DNA of 38,326 bases from Spirochaetota bacterium (lineage in GTDB: Bacteria > Spirochaetota > UBA4802 > JAFGJZ01): positions 1-38,326 of the forward strand of contig JAEWVM010000068.1 of the NCBI GenBank assembly GCA_023396615.1. Direction: 5' to 3'. The notes below the pieces were generated by a model. It was not told the origin of the DNA, ran no database searches, and saw only the letters and a list, made by a program, of their open reading frames with translations. Of this stretch, positions 22,911 to 31,491 are shown in pieces. Every line of letters begins with the position of its first letter. Position 1 is the stretch's first letter. The translations under genes were made by a program, and so were the position numbers.

Positions 22911-23090
22911 AATACCCGCGTTTGCCGTCTGGGAGAAGCGCTTAGAACCACGGTAAACGTGGGTTCTCGCACGGGCAATTTGGTCTTCTTCCGAAGAAGC
23001 GTGACCTACAGACCCGGATATAAAAATCCCTCTAAAGAATTAGGTTCAAGAGCATTGACCCTTCGCGAACAACGCAGGCATAATCAATAT
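22911..23090 (+). ncRNA. Candidate structured RNA region downstream of folD
   Basis: This stretch is clearly richer in G and C than the genes around it and has several strong pairings. AGAACC-ACG and CGT-GGGTTCT (about 22946-22972) form a long local hairpin with one bulge. GGTCTTCT and AGAAGCGTGACC form a second hairpin (about 22980-23006). GTCTG pairs with CAGAC across both. The outer strands CCCGCGTT and AACGCAGG (about 22915-22922 and 23071-23078) could close the whole region. No T-run ends it. The rod-like plan recalls 6S RNA, but I could not match its conserved bases, so the identity is left open. It might instead be a leader or a repeat element. Confidence 0.4.
23055..23084 (+). promoter_or_regulatory. 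Promoter upstream of the metallopeptidase/propeller gene
   Basis: TTGACC (23055-23060), an 18-base spacer containing the palindrome TTCGCGAA, then CATAAT (23079-23084). The predicted start of transcription is near 23091, about 40 bases before ATG 23131. Confidence 0.6.
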
Positions 23091-23130
23091 AAGGATGCAA
23101 GGTTTAACGGGCAAGCAAATTTCGCAAATT

Positions 23131-25653
23131 ATGATAAGAATAATATCAGCCCTATCATTGTTACTGAGTACTTCCCTGTTTTCATACAGGATTACTTCAG
23201 AGAAAATTGATTCTACCCTGAGAACTCTTCATTTTAATGTTCATTATGAAAAAGGGTATGAGGCGAATGCTGTGCGAACAGCAGAATATGCCGAACAGGC
23301 ATATGAACATCTTTCGGAAAAGTTACGGATTAGGATTGAATATGTTACTGATATACTTCTTTATCAGGATTTATTTGATTACAGAAATACGCGTATTATC
23401 GATATTAATTATGATGAATCAGTATTGGCTTTTTCATCACCTGAAAATAAATATATAGTTTTGCCTTTTTATTCCGAAAGAAAAACGCTCAAAAAAATTA
23501 TATTTCATGAGATGGCGCACGTTTTCATTCATAAATATATAAAGCAGAAAAGTTTTTATAAAAAAATTCCATCAGAGTTAGAAGAAGCATTTTGTGAATA
23601 TTTTTCAGGCATCGACTCGCGCGAAATTATGATTCTTCGGGATATGATACTTTCTAAAAATCCGCTTAGTAACAGTTTTAATAAATATCATGCTTCTTAT
23701 TTTCCGGATTCCTCGATAATATCAGCTTTTGCATTGAATCTTATTGCAGAAAGACATGGAGAAGATGCAGTAATTAAAATTCTTTCTGACGTACTATCCG
23801 GTGAAAATTACCGCGATCTTATTGAGAATTTAACCGGGGGTGAAGGAGAGCTTTCGGGATTTCTTGAGAAAAAAGCATTCCATAATGATTCTGAAATGGA
23901 TTTCACTTATTCAGAAATAATACCGCAGAATAAATCCGTATCAGATTATTCTATTTCTGAAGAGGGTATGATCGGAGTAAACTACGGTAGATCAATCGTT
24001 CTTTATAAAAATGGAAGAAAAGTGTATTCGAAAGGGCTGAGTATTACCGGAAGAACATTGGTTTTAAACGATATAAGTATGTCTTCAGACCGAATCGTTT
24101 ATTCTATATTGAAAAACGGAATTCGATATGCCGTTGTTTTTGATTTAAATGACGGCGAAAAACATATTGAGATACCTGTAAAAAATCCTGATTTGATTAA
24201 AATTTCAAACTGCGGCAATTATTTATATTATGTAATAAGATCAGCCTCAACAAATATCATTGTAGAATTCAGTATAAATAATAATTCTTCAAAGATAATA
24301 TATAGTACCGGAAATCATATCTATGATTATATCTTTTCGGCTAATAGTCTTTTTCTATCTGAAGATTCAAACGGTTCGGGAGTAATAAAAAAAATAAATT
24401 ATTCTGCAAGGACAGAGAAAACCATTGCGCATATTAAGGCCTTTGATCTGTCGATTAGCGGCAAAAATCTGTATTTTTCGTCAGATAATGACGGGACGTT
24501 TCAGATTTACAGCATCAATACCGAAAATTTCAGCATTCTGCGTCACACAAATTCTTCAACATCTGCGGTGAAGCCGTTCGTTTTAGGAGAAAAGCTTTAT
24601 TTTTCTGTTTTCAAAAACATGAATTGGCGTATATCCGAGAAGCAGATTCATGGCATGATCTATAATCCGTTTGTTTTGCCGATTGAAGAGTCAAAATCAT
24701 TTTATGATTTCAGGGATTCGGATTTTTCGGATTTTGAAAACCGTATTATCCCAACTTTTGATTTAAATGCATCAATATTTAATTTCCGTTTTTCAGGAAT
24801 GTTATCTGCTGCAATTTCGGGGATCACTAACCAAAATTCATTTAATATTAAAGCCGGGTATAAGTATAGAAAAAATAATGAGAAAGACGCTTCTGCCTGT
24901 ATGTATTTTAACTCAGATAACGGAATTTTGAATTATCAGGCTGGATTTTATCATTTGAAGAATCCTGAATTTAATGACGGATTGTCGGTCAATGTTCCTT
25001 TTTCAATAGCTTTTGAAAAGCAGGATACTTTGTATGCTAAGGCTTTTTTCCCGCTGACTGGTTATTTCTCTATCGGTTCAGCATTTTATTTTCAACGCAG
25101 CGATGATAAATATTATAAAACTTCAACCGCATTTATTCAGTATGATACATGCGAAAATGTAATTGCTTCAGAAAAATCCGGTGTTTTCTTTAAAAGCGAT
25201 TTTCTATATACTTTTTCAAAAAGTGCTTTTCTGTCTTATGATTTACTTTTAGATGTTTATGCAGATATATCTCCCTTTTCGCTTTATTATAAAGGATCAT
25301 TTTATAAGAGCCGGTTAGAATATAAATCGTCCTATATGGAGTTTTTAACCAAAGATGATTATGAACTATCTTCTAAAATCATGCAGAAGAATAAATTTTC
25401 CATAACTTTCGATTTCAATGAAATAAGTTCATGGAGGAATTATTTTGATGTTCCGCTAAGTGCTGGAATATTTTGGTCTAGATATAATTTCGAAAATACA
25501 GATAAAATTGATTCTTTTAACGAGACGGGATTTACTGTTTTTGTTGAAAATTCGAGCGGTCTTTTTTTATATCTTGACTGCGGAAAGACTTACCGTTACA
25601 GGGAAGGCTTGAGCGGCGGAGGTTTTTCTTTCGGCGCCTCTTTTTCAATATAA
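23131..25653 (+). CDS. Secreted metallopeptidase with beta-propeller and C-terminal barrel
   Basis: The chain of about 840 residues begins with a signal sequence (MIRIISALSLLLSTSLFS). The first third is a peptidase MA-like domain with a zinc site HEMAH (His126, Glu127, His130) and the downstream ligand Glu152 in SELEEAFCEYFSG. The middle third has TolB/WD40-like blades (for example IYSINTENFSILRHTNSSTS, SGKNLYFSSDNDGTFQIY). The last third (about 560-840) consists of alternating aromatic strands and turns and ends GGGFSFGASFSI, as in outer-membrane barrels. I chose ATG 23131 because it gives a clean signal peptide; ATG 23095 in the same frame has no spaced ribosome site. No Shine-Dalgarno precedes 23131 either. 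It is 13 bases before hisB. Confidence 0.78.
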   Translation: MIRIISALSLLLSTSLFSYRITSEKIDSTLRTLHFNVHYEKGYEANAVRTAEYAEQAYEHLSEKLRIRIEYVTDILLYQDLFDYRNTRIIDINYDESVLAFSSPENKYIVLPFYSERKTLKKIIFHEMAHVFIHKYIKQKSFYKKIPSELEEAFCEYFSGIDSREIMILRDMILSKNPLSNSFNKYHASYFPDSSIISAFALNLIAERHGEDAVIKILSDVLSGENYRDLIENLTGGEGELSGFLEKKAFHNDSEMDFTYSEIIPQNKSVSDYSISEEGMIGVNYGRSIVLYKNGRKVYSKGLSITGRTLVLNDISMSSDRIVYSILKNGIRYAVVFDLNDGEKHIEIPVKNPDLIKISNCGNYLYYVIRSASTNIIVEFSINNNSSKIIYSTGNHIYDYIFSANSLFLSEDSNGSGVIKKINYSARTEKTIAHIKAFDLSISGKNLYFSSDNDGTFQIYSINTENFSILRHTNSSTSAVKPFVLGEKLYFSVFKNMNWRISEKQIHGMIYNPFVLPIEESKSFYDFRDSDFSDFENRIIPTFDLNASIFNFRFSGMLSAAISGITNQNSFNIKAGYKYRKNNEKDASACMYFNSDNGILNYQAGFYHLKNPEFNDGLSVNVPFSIAFEKQDTLYAKAFFPLTGYFSIGSAFYFQRSDDKYYKTSTAFIQYDTCENVIASEKSGVFFKSDFLYTFSKSAFLSYDLLLDVYADISPFSLYYKGSFYKSRLEYKSSYMEFLTKDDYELSSKIMQKNKFSITFDFNEISSWRNYFDVPLSAGIFWSRYNFENTDKIDSFNETGFTVFVENSSGLFLYLDCGKTYRYREGLSGGGFSFGASFSI

Positions 25654-25666
25654 TAGAGGAGTTACC

Positions 25667-26248
25667 ATGGAACGTAAGGCGGATTTTAAGCGTAAAACCA
25701 GCGAAACTGATATATCGATGAAAATAAATCTCGATGATATTTCTCCTTCTGAAATATCAACAGGAGTTCCATTTTTTGATCATATGCTTAATGCATTCGC
25801 AAAGCATGGACAGTTTTATCTTGAAATCAGATGCGATGGAGATACTCAGATTGATGACCATCATTCAGTCGAAGATATAGGAATTGTTTTGGGGCTTGCT
25901 TTTAAAAAAGCGCTTGGTGATAAAAAAGGTATTTCACGATTCGGTTTTGCCTCTGTTCCTATGGATGATTCTTTGGCGCAGGTTTCTGTGGATTTTTCAG
26001 GACGTGCTTACTATAAATATAGCGGATGTGAACTAAGCGGATATATTTCTGATTATGCTGAAGAGCTGACCAATGAATTCTTTTATGCGTTTGCGGCAAA
26101 TGCCGGAATGAATCTTCACGCTAATCTTATTTACGGACAAAACCGTCATCATATACATGAGGCATTGTTCAAGGCTCTTGCGGTAGCTGTTCGAGAAGCA
26201 AAGAAAATTGTTTCTGATGAAATTCCTTCAACAAAGGGAGTTATATGA
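25667..26248 (+). CDS. hisB: Imidazoleglycerol-phosphate dehydratase
   Basis: HisB dehydrates imidazole glycerol phosphate to imidazole acetol phosphate in histidine synthesis, using two manganese ions. The 193-residue monofunctional form has both duplicated metal motifs: DDHHSVEDIG in the first half and NRHHIHEALFKALAVA in the second, along with GVPFFDHMLNAFAKHG and MDDSLAQVSVDFSGR. GAGGAG precedes ATG 25667. It overlaps hisH by four bases (ATGA). Only hisB, hisH and hisA are here; hisF and the rest lie elsewhere. Confidence 0.97.
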   Translation: MERKADFKRKTSETDISMKINLDDISPSEISTGVPFFDHMLNAFAKHGQFYLEIRCDGDTQIDDHHSVEDIGIVLGLAFKKALGDKKGISRFGFASVPMDDSLAQVSVDFSGRAYYKYSGCELSGYISDYAEELTNEFFYAFAANAGMNLHANLIYGQNRHHIHEALFKALAVAVREAKKIVSDEIPSTKGVI

Positions 26249-26856
26249 TATCTATAATTGATTACGGAATGGGAAATCTCCGTTCTGTTGCAAAGGCCGT
26301 TGAGCTTTTTACAAAAGATGTTCAGATAATAAGAGATCCTGAAAAGATACGTAAATCATCTGCGGTTATTATCCCGGGTGACGGAGCTTTTCCGGCTGCA
26401 ATGAAAAATCTTTCAAGCGGCGGCTGGATAGAACCTCTCCGTGAACATATTGAATCTGACGGATATTGTCTGGGGATATGTCTTGGTTTTCAGATTTTAT
26501 TTTCATCAAGCGAAGAATTTTCGTATAATGAAGGATTGGATGTGATAAAAGGCAGAGTTGTCAGATTCAGCGATTCTTCACTTAAGGTTCCGCACATGGG
26601 CTGGAACAGGGTTGACTTTAAATCGGATAATAAGTTTTTAAAAGGAATTGAAAGCGGAACATATTTTTATTTCATACATTCTTTTTATCCCGTTGATGTT
26701 GACTCTTCATCTGTAATAGCTACAGCGGATTACGGCGGCCGTTTTACCTGTGTGGCTGGACACGGCAATCTGATAGCGTCACAGTTTCATCCCGAAAAAA
26801 GCCATGAAGCGGGGCTTAAAATTATTAAGAATTTTGTTGAGGAATCATGCAGATAA
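26245..26856 (+). CDS. hisH: Imidazole glycerol phosphate synthase, glutaminase subunit
   Basis: HisH hydrolyses glutamine and passes ammonia to HisF. The 203 residues are a class-I glutaminase: the start IIDYGMGNLRSV, the oxyanion loop PGDGAFPAAM, the nucleophile Cys79 in GICLGFQILF, and His182/Glu184 in SQFHPEKSHEAG. The loop is PGDGAF rather than the usual PGVGAF, a small change. It is translationally coupled to hisB (ATGA) and overlaps hisA by ten bases. HisF, its partner, is not in this window. Confidence 0.96.
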   Translation: MISIIDYGMGNLRSVAKAVELFTKDVQIIRDPEKIRKSSAVIIPGDGAFPAAMKNLSSGGWIEPLREHIESDGYCLGICLGFQILFSSSEEFSYNEGLDVIKGRVVRFSDSSLKVPHMGWNRVDFKSDNKFLKGIESGTYFYFIHSFYPVDVDSSSVIATADYGGRFTCVAGHGNLIASQFHPEKSHEAGLKIIKNFVEESCR

Positions 26857-27569
26857 TACCGGCAATAGATATAAGAAATGGAAAATGCGTTCGTCTTGTT
26901 CAGGGAGATTATTCACGTCAGATAAATTATGAGAATGATCCCGTTTCTCAGGCGATGTTTTTTGAAGACTGCGGAGCGAAAATTATTCACGTAGTTGATC
27001 TTGACGGAGCTAAAGAAGGGCATCCCGTAAATTCGGATCTCGTTTGCGAAATACGTTCAAAGGTCAATGTTGAAGTTGAAATCGGAGGCGGCATCCGCAC
27101 TGAAAACGATATATGTCTTTATGCGGAAGCCGGAATCACAAGAATAATCATAGGAACCAAGATTCTCAATCCTGATTTTTCAGAAACGATTTCTAAGTAT
27201 AAAAACTCTATTGTTGCGGGAATTGACGCTAAAGACGGCAAGGTCGCCACACATGGATGGGTTAATGTTTCTGAGCATAATGCTCTTGATGTTATCAGAA
27301 ACCTTTGCTCGCAGGGAGTTAACCGTATTATTTTTACGGATATCGCAACAGACGGCATGATGCAGGGCCCAAATTATGATTCCTTAAAGCAGATTCTTGA
27401 TAATATCCCGGGTGTTGCACTGGTCGCAAGCGGCGGTGTTTCGTCCGTTGATGATGTAAAAAAACTTAAAATGCTTGAAAAAAACGGGCTTTTCGGCTGT
27501 ATTATAGGGAAGGCTATATACGACGGTATGATAGACCTAAAAGAGGCGGTCAGAATAGCGAATGGCTAA
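26847..27569 (+). CDS. hisA: Phosphoribosylformimino-AICAR phosphate isomerase
   Basis: HisA carries out the Amadori rearrangement of ProFAR to PRFAR. The 240 residues form a (beta/alpha)8 barrel with catalytic Asp8 in IPAIDIRNGKCVRL and Asp127 in VAGIDAKDGK, phosphate-binding EIGGGIRT and LVASGGVSS, and FTDIATDGMMQGPN. The pattern separates it from HisF. It overlaps hisH by ten bases and the next, unrelated GGDEF gene by eight, so signalling genes are co-transcribed with histidine genes here. Confidence 0.97.
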   Translation: MQIIPAIDIRNGKCVRLVQGDYSRQINYENDPVSQAMFFEDCGAKIIHVVDLDGAKEGHPVNSDLVCEIRSKVNVEVEIGGGIRTENDICLYAEAGITRIIIGTKILNPDFSETISKYKNSIVAGIDAKDGKVATHGWVNVSEHNALDVIRNLCSQGVNRIIFTDIATDGMMQGPNYDSLKQILDNIPGVALVASGGVSSVDDVKKLKMLEKNGLFGCIIGKAIYDGMIDLKEAVRIANG

Positions 27570-28650
27570 GAGCTCCGAAAAAAACGATAAAGCTCAGCTT
27601 GAATATTTTGAAAGAAAGATATTCGATTTAAAGCAGCTCATTGAGATAAGCAAGGGTCTTAATTCGACATTGGAGTACAATGTTCTCATCGACTCTATTT
27701 TGCTTACCTGCATGGGCCAGATGCAGCTTGTAAAGGCCGGTATTTTTTTCAAAAAGAATTTTGATGATGATTATTTTTCTCTGCACCGCAATCACAAAGG
27801 GATTGATCTGAACAGAGATACTGATTACGTTATTCCGAATGATTCATATCTTGCCGGTCTTCTTGCAGGAAATGACCGCTGTTTTACCGCTTCAGAAATT
27901 TATGCCGATTCTAAAGTCTCACCGGCGGAAAAGGATATGCTTTCGAGTATTAATCCGACTCTTCTAGTTCCTCTTAAGGGAAAAGGGAAATTTCACGGTA
28001 TAATTCTTTTAGGTGACAGAATCAGAAATTGCGAATTTTCTGATGAAGAAAAAGAGTATCTTCTTGATATAGCTTCCCTTGCCGGTATTGCAATAGAGAA
28101 TGCATACCTTTATGAAGTCGCAACTACAGACATGATGACCAAACTCAAAATCCACCATTATTTTCAGACTGTTCTGACAGAAGAAATCAAGCTAGCCTAT
28201 CAGATACTGACACCTATTTCACTTCTGATGCTTGATATCGATAACTTTAAAGAATTCAACGATACTTATGGGCATCTCTGCGGTGATATTGTTTTAAAGA
28301 ATGTTTCAACTCTGGTAAAAAAGAACTGCCGTCAGATAGATACTGCTGCAAGATACGGCGGCGAGGAAATTGCCGTAATTTTAACCAGAACTAATCTTGA
28401 TGATGCGTTGAATGTCGCAGAAAGAATACGCGACCAGATTGCAAACAGCAGGGTAACTCATGAAGGTAAAGAACTTAAAACAACTGTGTCAATAGGCGTC
28501 ACCGAGTTTGACAGATCAATTAAAGAAAATAACAATACAATGATAGCCAGAGCAGATTCAGCGCTTTATGATTCAAAAAGATCCGGAAAAAACCGTGTCT
28601 CTTTCTATACTTCTGGCGGAAAAACCGGAGATATCAATGCCCCGCGTTAA
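27562..28650 (+). CDS. Diguanylate cyclase with GAF domain
   Basis: The 362 residues have a short helical lead, a GAF sensor domain (about 38-185) and a GGDEF domain (about 190-350). The active loop is GGEEI (266-270), where the usual last Phe is Ile; the catalytic Glu pair is kept. Metal-binding Asp225 and the inhibitory I-site RQID (257-260) are present, so it should make cyclic di-GMP and be product-inhibited. There is no signal or membrane helix. It is a likely counterpart to the HD-GYP protein at 5315. It overlaps hisA and, at its 3' end, the GerMN gene by 14 bases. Confidence 0.92.
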   Translation: MAKSSEKNDKAQLEYFERKIFDLKQLIEISKGLNSTLEYNVLIDSILLTCMGQMQLVKAGIFFKKNFDDDYFSLHRNHKGIDLNRDTDYVIPNDSYLAGLLAGNDRCFTASEIYADSKVSPAEKDMLSSINPTLLVPLKGKGKFHGIILLGDRIRNCEFSDEEKEYLLDIASLAGIAIENAYLYEVATTDMMTKLKIHHYFQTVLTEEIKLAYQILTPISLLMLDIDNFKEFNDTYGHLCGDIVLKNVSTLVKKNCRQIDTAARYGGEEIAVILTRTNLDDALNVAERIRDQIANSRVTHEGKELKTTVSIGVTEFDRSIKENNNTMIARADSALYDSKRSGKNRVSFYTSGGKTGDINAPR

Positions 28651-29359
28651 GAAAGACCCTTTAAAAGCTGTTCTTCCCAAAAAAACGTCAACCAGAACTA
28701 AGAAGAAAAATTCAAGCGCTCATTATGTTTTGATAATAATGATTCTTATCGCTGTAATAGCCATTCTTGCCGTTAATCTTATTGATTATAATCCGGTGAC
28801 ATCTAACGGGAATAAAGAGTTTGTGCATGAAGACGCGGATAAGCCGGATGACAAAACTTCAGATGATAAACCTGAGATTGATGATGAAATTAAAGATAAT
28901 AAGAATGATGATAAAAAAGAAAACCCTGATGAAAATCTCCCAAAGCAGGTTAAGGTAAAAAGCTTTTTTATTTCTGTGAATGAGGAAAGCGGAAAGATAA
29001 AATATATTCCGTTTGAACGCACAGTTCCTGCAGGAAATGATCTGCGTGAAGCTCTGACAGTCCTGTCGAAGGGACTAACGCGCGATGAAGAGAAAAAGGG
29101 ATTTCTTTCAAGTATACCTAAATCAATGAAAGTACATTCGGCGGTAATACGCGGCGGAATTGCATATATCGATGTATCTTCGGATATCTCTCATGAAGCC
29201 TTTGGAGATATTGCTCTCAGCCGTGTTAACCAGATATATCATACAGCCAGACAATTCCCCGGAGTTAAAGGAATATCCATCACAATCAACGGTAAAAAAG
29301 TTAATTCCATAGGTCAGGACGGACGTATAATACATTGGCCGATAAGGAATGCTCTTTGA
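28637..29359 (+). CDS. GerMN-domain membrane-anchored protein
   Basis: The 240-residue protein has a basic tail, one membrane helix (about 29-49), a long linker rich in Asp, Lys and Glu (about 55-105, disordered), and a C-terminal GerMN domain (VKSFFISVNEESGKIKYIPF, the AYIDVSSDISHE strand pair, and GVKGISITINGKKV). GerMN domains are found in spore germination proteins and in many non-spore proteins such as LpqB-like or periplasmic binding proteins; function is unclear. ATG 28637 follows a CGGAG and overlaps the GGDEF gene by 14 bases. TGA overlaps the next gene's TTG start. Confidence 0.83.
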   Translation: MPRVKKDPLKAVLPKKTSTRTKKKNSSAHYVLIIMILIAVIAILAVNLIDYNPVTSNGNKEFVHEDADKPDDKTSDDKPEIDDEIKDNKNDDKKENPDENLPKQVKVKSFFISVNEESGKIKYIPFERTVPAGNDLREALTVLSKGLTRDEEKKGFLSSIPKSMKVHSAVIRGGIAYIDVSSDISHEAFGDIALSRVNQIYHTARQFPGVKGISITINGKKVNSIGQDGRIIHWPIRNAL

Positions 29360-29886
29360 ATTTTGAAATCGAATTAAAAGCATATTACGATAATGAAGAG
29401 GAACTTCGCAGTAAACTCGAATCTTTAGGTGCTGTATCTGTTTCAAAATTAGAAGAAGAGGACGTTTACTTTTCTCATCCTTCAAGGAATTTCGCTGAAA
29501 CAGGCGAAGCTTTCCGCCTTAGAAAAAGCGGGCATGATTTTTGTTTTACTTACAAAGGGCCAAGACACTCGTCCGGAATAAAGATACGTGAAGAGATTGA
29601 GTTTTCTGTCGGAGATTATTCTGCGGCTTATGCGATGCTTGAAAAGCTTTCTTTTATACCGCGGGGCAAAGTTAAAAAGGTAAGAGAAATATTCGCATAT
29701 TCTGATATCACAATTTGCCTTGATGATGTAGAAGAAGTCGGCAAGTTTATAGAGATTGAAAAAATCGGTTCTGACAAATCTGCAATAGAACAGGAAATAC
29801 TTTTAATTGCGCAAAAGCTGGGAATCTCCCGTATCGAGAAGAGATCTTATCTGACGATGCTCATGGATATAAAAAAAAATTCATAG
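29356..29886 (+). CDS. CYTH-domain protein (class IV adenylate cyclase / thiamine-triphosphatase type)
   Basis: The 176 residues show the CYTH tunnel-fold pattern. The EIELK acidic motif is near the start (FEIELKAYYDNEEEL), followed by AFRLRKSGHDFCFTYKGP, EEIEFSV, ITICLDDVEEVGKFIEIEK and the C-terminal KRSYLTMLMD. Spacing and the final segment resemble CyaB. It probably binds a triphosphate and a divalent metal and makes cAMP or hydrolyses thiamine triphosphate; which one cannot be told. I prefer TTG 29356 because AAGGA lies eight bases upstream and it overlaps the GerMN stop (TTGA). A TTG at 29335 would add seven residues. Confidence 0.87.
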   Translation: MNFEIELKAYYDNEEELRSKLESLGAVSVSKLEEEDVYFSHPSRNFAETGEAFRLRKSGHDFCFTYKGPRHSSGIKIREEIEFSVGDYSAAYAMLEKLSFIPRGKVKKVREIFAYSDITICLDDVEEVGKFIEIEKIGSDKSAIEQEILLIAQKLGISRIEKRSYLTMLMDIKKNS

Positions 29887-29946
29887 AAATCAATTTTTAA
29901 GGAAAATATCCGTTTCAAATCCGTATTAATTACTGAGGAGAAACGA

Positions 29947-31464
29947 ATGCTTGCCAAAACTCTATCTCTCGGAATTAACGGGATTACTTCACAGATTGTT
30001 GAAATCGAAATAGATCTCATTAAAGGTCTGCCGGGTTTCACAATAATCGGACTTCCTGATTCTGTCATCAAGGAATCGAAGGATAGAATACGAAGCGCCA
30101 TTGAAAATTCCGGTTACATATTTCCGCCGCACAATTACATAGTTAATCTTGCGCCGGCAACTTTCAGGAAGCAGGGCTCGAATTATGATCTTGCAATAGC
30201 ATTAGCTATTTTGAATATAACCGGTCAGATTTCACTGCCCGAAAAACCCCTTCCTATTGTCGGCGAGGTTTCGCTCGATGGTGATATAAGAGGCGTAAAC
30301 GGTGTAATCTCGATGGTCATAGCGCTTTATGATCTCGGTTACAAAGAAATAATTCTTCCGTACTATAACCGTATAGAAGCTTCATCTCCTGGTTTGATTG
30401 ATATTTATGCTGTAAAAAATCTTCGTGAAGCAGTAGATGCGATTAACGGCGAAAGTGAAAAATATGTTTATGAAGAATCGGGTTTTGAAAGTGAAGAATG
30501 TCTTTATGATTTTAAACATGTTTACGGACACGAAACGGTAAAACGAGCACTTGAAATAGCAGCAGCCGGAAATCATAATATCTTAATGTACGGCCCTCCG
30601 GGAAGCGGAAAAACGATGATTGCAAAATCACTTCCGTCGATTCTTCCTAATCTCTCAAAACAGCAATCGATAGTAACAACAATGATTCATTCAGTTTCAG
30701 GAGTTCTTCCATGCGGAATAGGCCTGAAAAAAATACCGCCGTTTAGAACACCTCATCATACATCATCCGATGCTGCATTAGTCGGCGGCGGAAAGATTCC
30801 CGGAGCAGGTGAGATTTCGCTGGCACATAATGGTGTGCTTTTTCTGGATGAGTTTTCAGAATTTAAGAATAATGTTCTTCAGTCATTGCGTCAGCCGCTT
30901 GAAGATTATGAAATTACTGTTTCGCGTGCATCAGGTTCAGTGACATTTCCGGCAGACTTCATGCTTGTAGCGTCAAGTAATCCGTGTCCGTGCGGATATC
31001 TTTTTGATGATAAGATAAAGTGCAAGTGTCCGCCTCATATTATCAAAAATTATTTCAGAAAAATTGCAGGACCGATTCTTGACAGAATAGATATCGAGGT
31101 TTATGTTCCGCGTATCAATTACAGGGAGCTCATGAGTATTTCTGAATCCGAGCATTCAGTTATAGTCAAAGAAAGAGTAAACTCTGCGCGGATAATTCAG
31201 CGCGGAAGATTTGAATCCGATTCTCATGAATTTAATTCACGTATGACAAGTTCTCAGACGAAAAAGCACTGTAAGCTTGATTCTGATTCTTCTGATTTCC
31301 TTGAAAAAGCTTCGATATCATTAAATCTTTCGACTCGTTCGCTTTTTCGCGTTTTGAAAGTCGCAAGAACAATCGCTGATCTTGATGAATGCGATAATAT
31401 TAAGAAGAAGCATCTGGCGGAAGCTTTATCGTTCAAAAATCTTCAAAAATTTTACGATGTATAA
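29947..31464 (+). CDS. comM: ComM / YifB-type Mg-chelatase-like AAA+ ATPase
   Basis: ComM is a hexameric helicase that promotes branch migration in natural transformation. The 505 residues have the N-terminal Lon-protease-like domain (1-165, GLPGFTIIGLPDS, AIENSGYIFPPHNYIVNLAP), the AAA+ domain with Walker A GPPGSGKT (216-223) and Walker B GVLFLDEF, the HTSSDAALVGGG sensor, a Cys cluster NPCPCGY/CKC, and the C-terminal Mg-chelatase-like helical bundle. Length matches the family. ATG follows GAGGAGAAACG. The stop lies inside a 15-bp inverted repeat and the gene converges on valS. Confidence 0.96.
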   Translation: MLAKTLSLGINGITSQIVEIEIDLIKGLPGFTIIGLPDSVIKESKDRIRSAIENSGYIFPPHNYIVNLAPATFRKQGSNYDLAIALAILNITGQISLPEKPLPIVGEVSLDGDIRGVNGVISMVIALYDLGYKEIILPYYNRIEASSPGLIDIYAVKNLREAVDAINGESEKYVYEESGFESEECLYDFKHVYGHETVKRALEIAAAGNHNILMYGPPGSGKTMIAKSLPSILPNLSKQQSIVTTMIHSVSGVLPCGIGLKKIPPFRTPHHTSSDAALVGGGKIPGAGEISLAHNGVLFLDEFSEFKNNVLQSLRQPLEDYEITVSRASGSVTFPADFMLVASSNPCPCGYLFDDKIKCKCPPHIIKNYFRKIAGPILDRIDIEVYVPRINYRELMSISESEHSVIVKERVNSARIIQRGRFESDSHEFNSRMTSSQTKKHCKLDSDSSDFLEKASISLNLSTRSLFRVLKVARTIADLDECDNIKKKHLAEALSFKNLQKFYDV

Positions 31465-31485
31465 AATACTATTTTATACATCGTA
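31453..31485. terminator. Perfect 15-bp inverted repeat shared by comM and valS
   Basis: TACGATGTATAAAAT (31453-31467) and ATTTTATACATCGTA (31471-31485) match exactly around ACT. The left arm covers the last three codons and stop of comM. The right arm lies six bases before the valS stop. A bidirectional terminator is likely, though its stem is AT-rich and has few T's outside. Confidence 0.65.
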
Positions 31486-31491
31486 TCAGGT

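Noticed and set aside
22911..23090. Calling this region 6S RNA
   Set aside because: Two strands pair and a rod-like plan is possible, but I could not match the conserved bases of the 6S core and there is no terminator, so only a generic RNA candidate is listed.
23131..23458. Short + strand frames overlapping the metallopeptidase gene
   Set aside because: They overlap the coding sequence in another frame and show no motifs.
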